64,000 nt of DNA from contig LR746270.1 in NCBI GenBank assembly GCA_902729315.2, positions 608,501 to 672,500 on the forward strand. Reading direction: 5' to 3'. This document shows positions 63,754 to 64,000 of this stretch, piece after piece. Below the pieces are notes generated by a model that did no database searches, was not told the origin of the DNA, and worked only from the letters and a program-made list of their open reading frames with translations. Within the stretch, counting starts at the first letter, position 1. Each line of letters starts with the position of its first letter. Position numbers and translations under genes: made by a program. Source of the stretch: Spirodela intermedia. Its lineage: Eukaryota; Streptophyta; Magnoliopsida; Alismatales; Araceae.

Positions 63754-64000
63754 ATGGCGGCGGGAGAGGAAGGAAGTTCAGGAGTGGTAGATGACGAGGT
63801 TGAGGAGGAGACGCAGCCTAGGATTTCCTGCTCGGAGGAAATTATGGAGCGCATTAGCCAGATCTTTGTGAAGATGGAGCACTTTACACTGCAGGTCACA
63901 ATTTGGGGCTCCGTTGGATCATCCTCCTCCTTGTGAATCTTCTCCTCTGATTTCATTAACTCCTCTGTTGAGAAGGTCGATATGCTTGTTTCTGTACGCG
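63754..64000 (+). CDS. Unidentified gene, 5' end at window edge
   Basis: An ATG at 63754 opens 47 codons: an acidic start (VVDDEVEEETQPRI) then an amphipathic, probably helical stretch (CSEEIMERISQIFVKMEHFT) ending LQ at 63894 before a GTCACA donor. The rest lies outside the window. I do not recognise the family. An upstream start with a spliced exon at about 63,602 is possible. Confidence 0.45.

Overview
This is a stretch of nuclear DNA from a flowering plant. The evidence is intron-bearing genes with GT–AG junctions, plant-only genes (the thylakoid protein PGR5, a plant eIF(iso)4E, a caleosin, a SUVR histone methyltransferase, a CCT-motif protein, LRR receptor kinases) and Copia/Gypsy retrotransposon relics. 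The GC-rich coding exons beside AT-rich spacers would suit a monocot or other non-eudicot, but the species is not resolvable from the sequence alone.

Left part (1–37,250): a direct tandem array of four LRR receptor-like kinase genes, all on the plus strand and of MIK2/At1g35710-like type. Copy 1 (cut by the window edge, ends 2942), copy 2 (9081–12683) and copy 3 (20014–23607) are intact in what is visible. Each has one intron of about 102 bp placed inside the kinase APE motif. Copy 4 (33661–37250) carries a one-base deletion that separates the LRR ectodomain from the membrane and kinase part. Between the genes lie shared 3'-flank blocks, AT-rich sequence, degenerate Gypsy and Copia fragments, microsatellites and a purine-rich minisatellite.

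A key structural feature is that copies 2 and 3 are each preceded by a decayed 2.3–3 kb copy of the locus found at 43.6–46.0 kb. That locus is the PGR5 body (without its transit peptide), its intron, and the convergent 3' half of eIF(iso)4E. The two decayed copies share the same stop codon in the eIF(iso)4E relic. One capture followed by tandem amplification of a [pseudo-block + RLK] unit is the simplest reading. Copy 4, nearest the source locus, lacks the block.

Middle part (37,250–42,700): the 3' flank of copy 4, split by an internally deleted minus-strand Copia element (about 37,700–40,802).

Right part (43,400–64,000): a compact run of ordinary genes. PGR5 (+) converges on eIF(iso)4E (−). 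eIF(iso)4E diverges from a caleosin (+) with ABRE/RY promoter motifs. Then come ribosomal protein uL14/RPL23 (+) with telo-box and site II motifs, a SUVR-type SET-domain methyltransferase (−), a CCT-motif (CMF) transcriptional regulator (−), and the first exon(s) of an unidentified plus-strand gene at the right edge. These genes act in different processes (photosynthetic electron flow, translation, oil bodies, chromatin, transcription); nothing suggests a joint pathway. All exon boundaries given here were set by reading frame, splice consensus and remembered family structure, not by transcript data.
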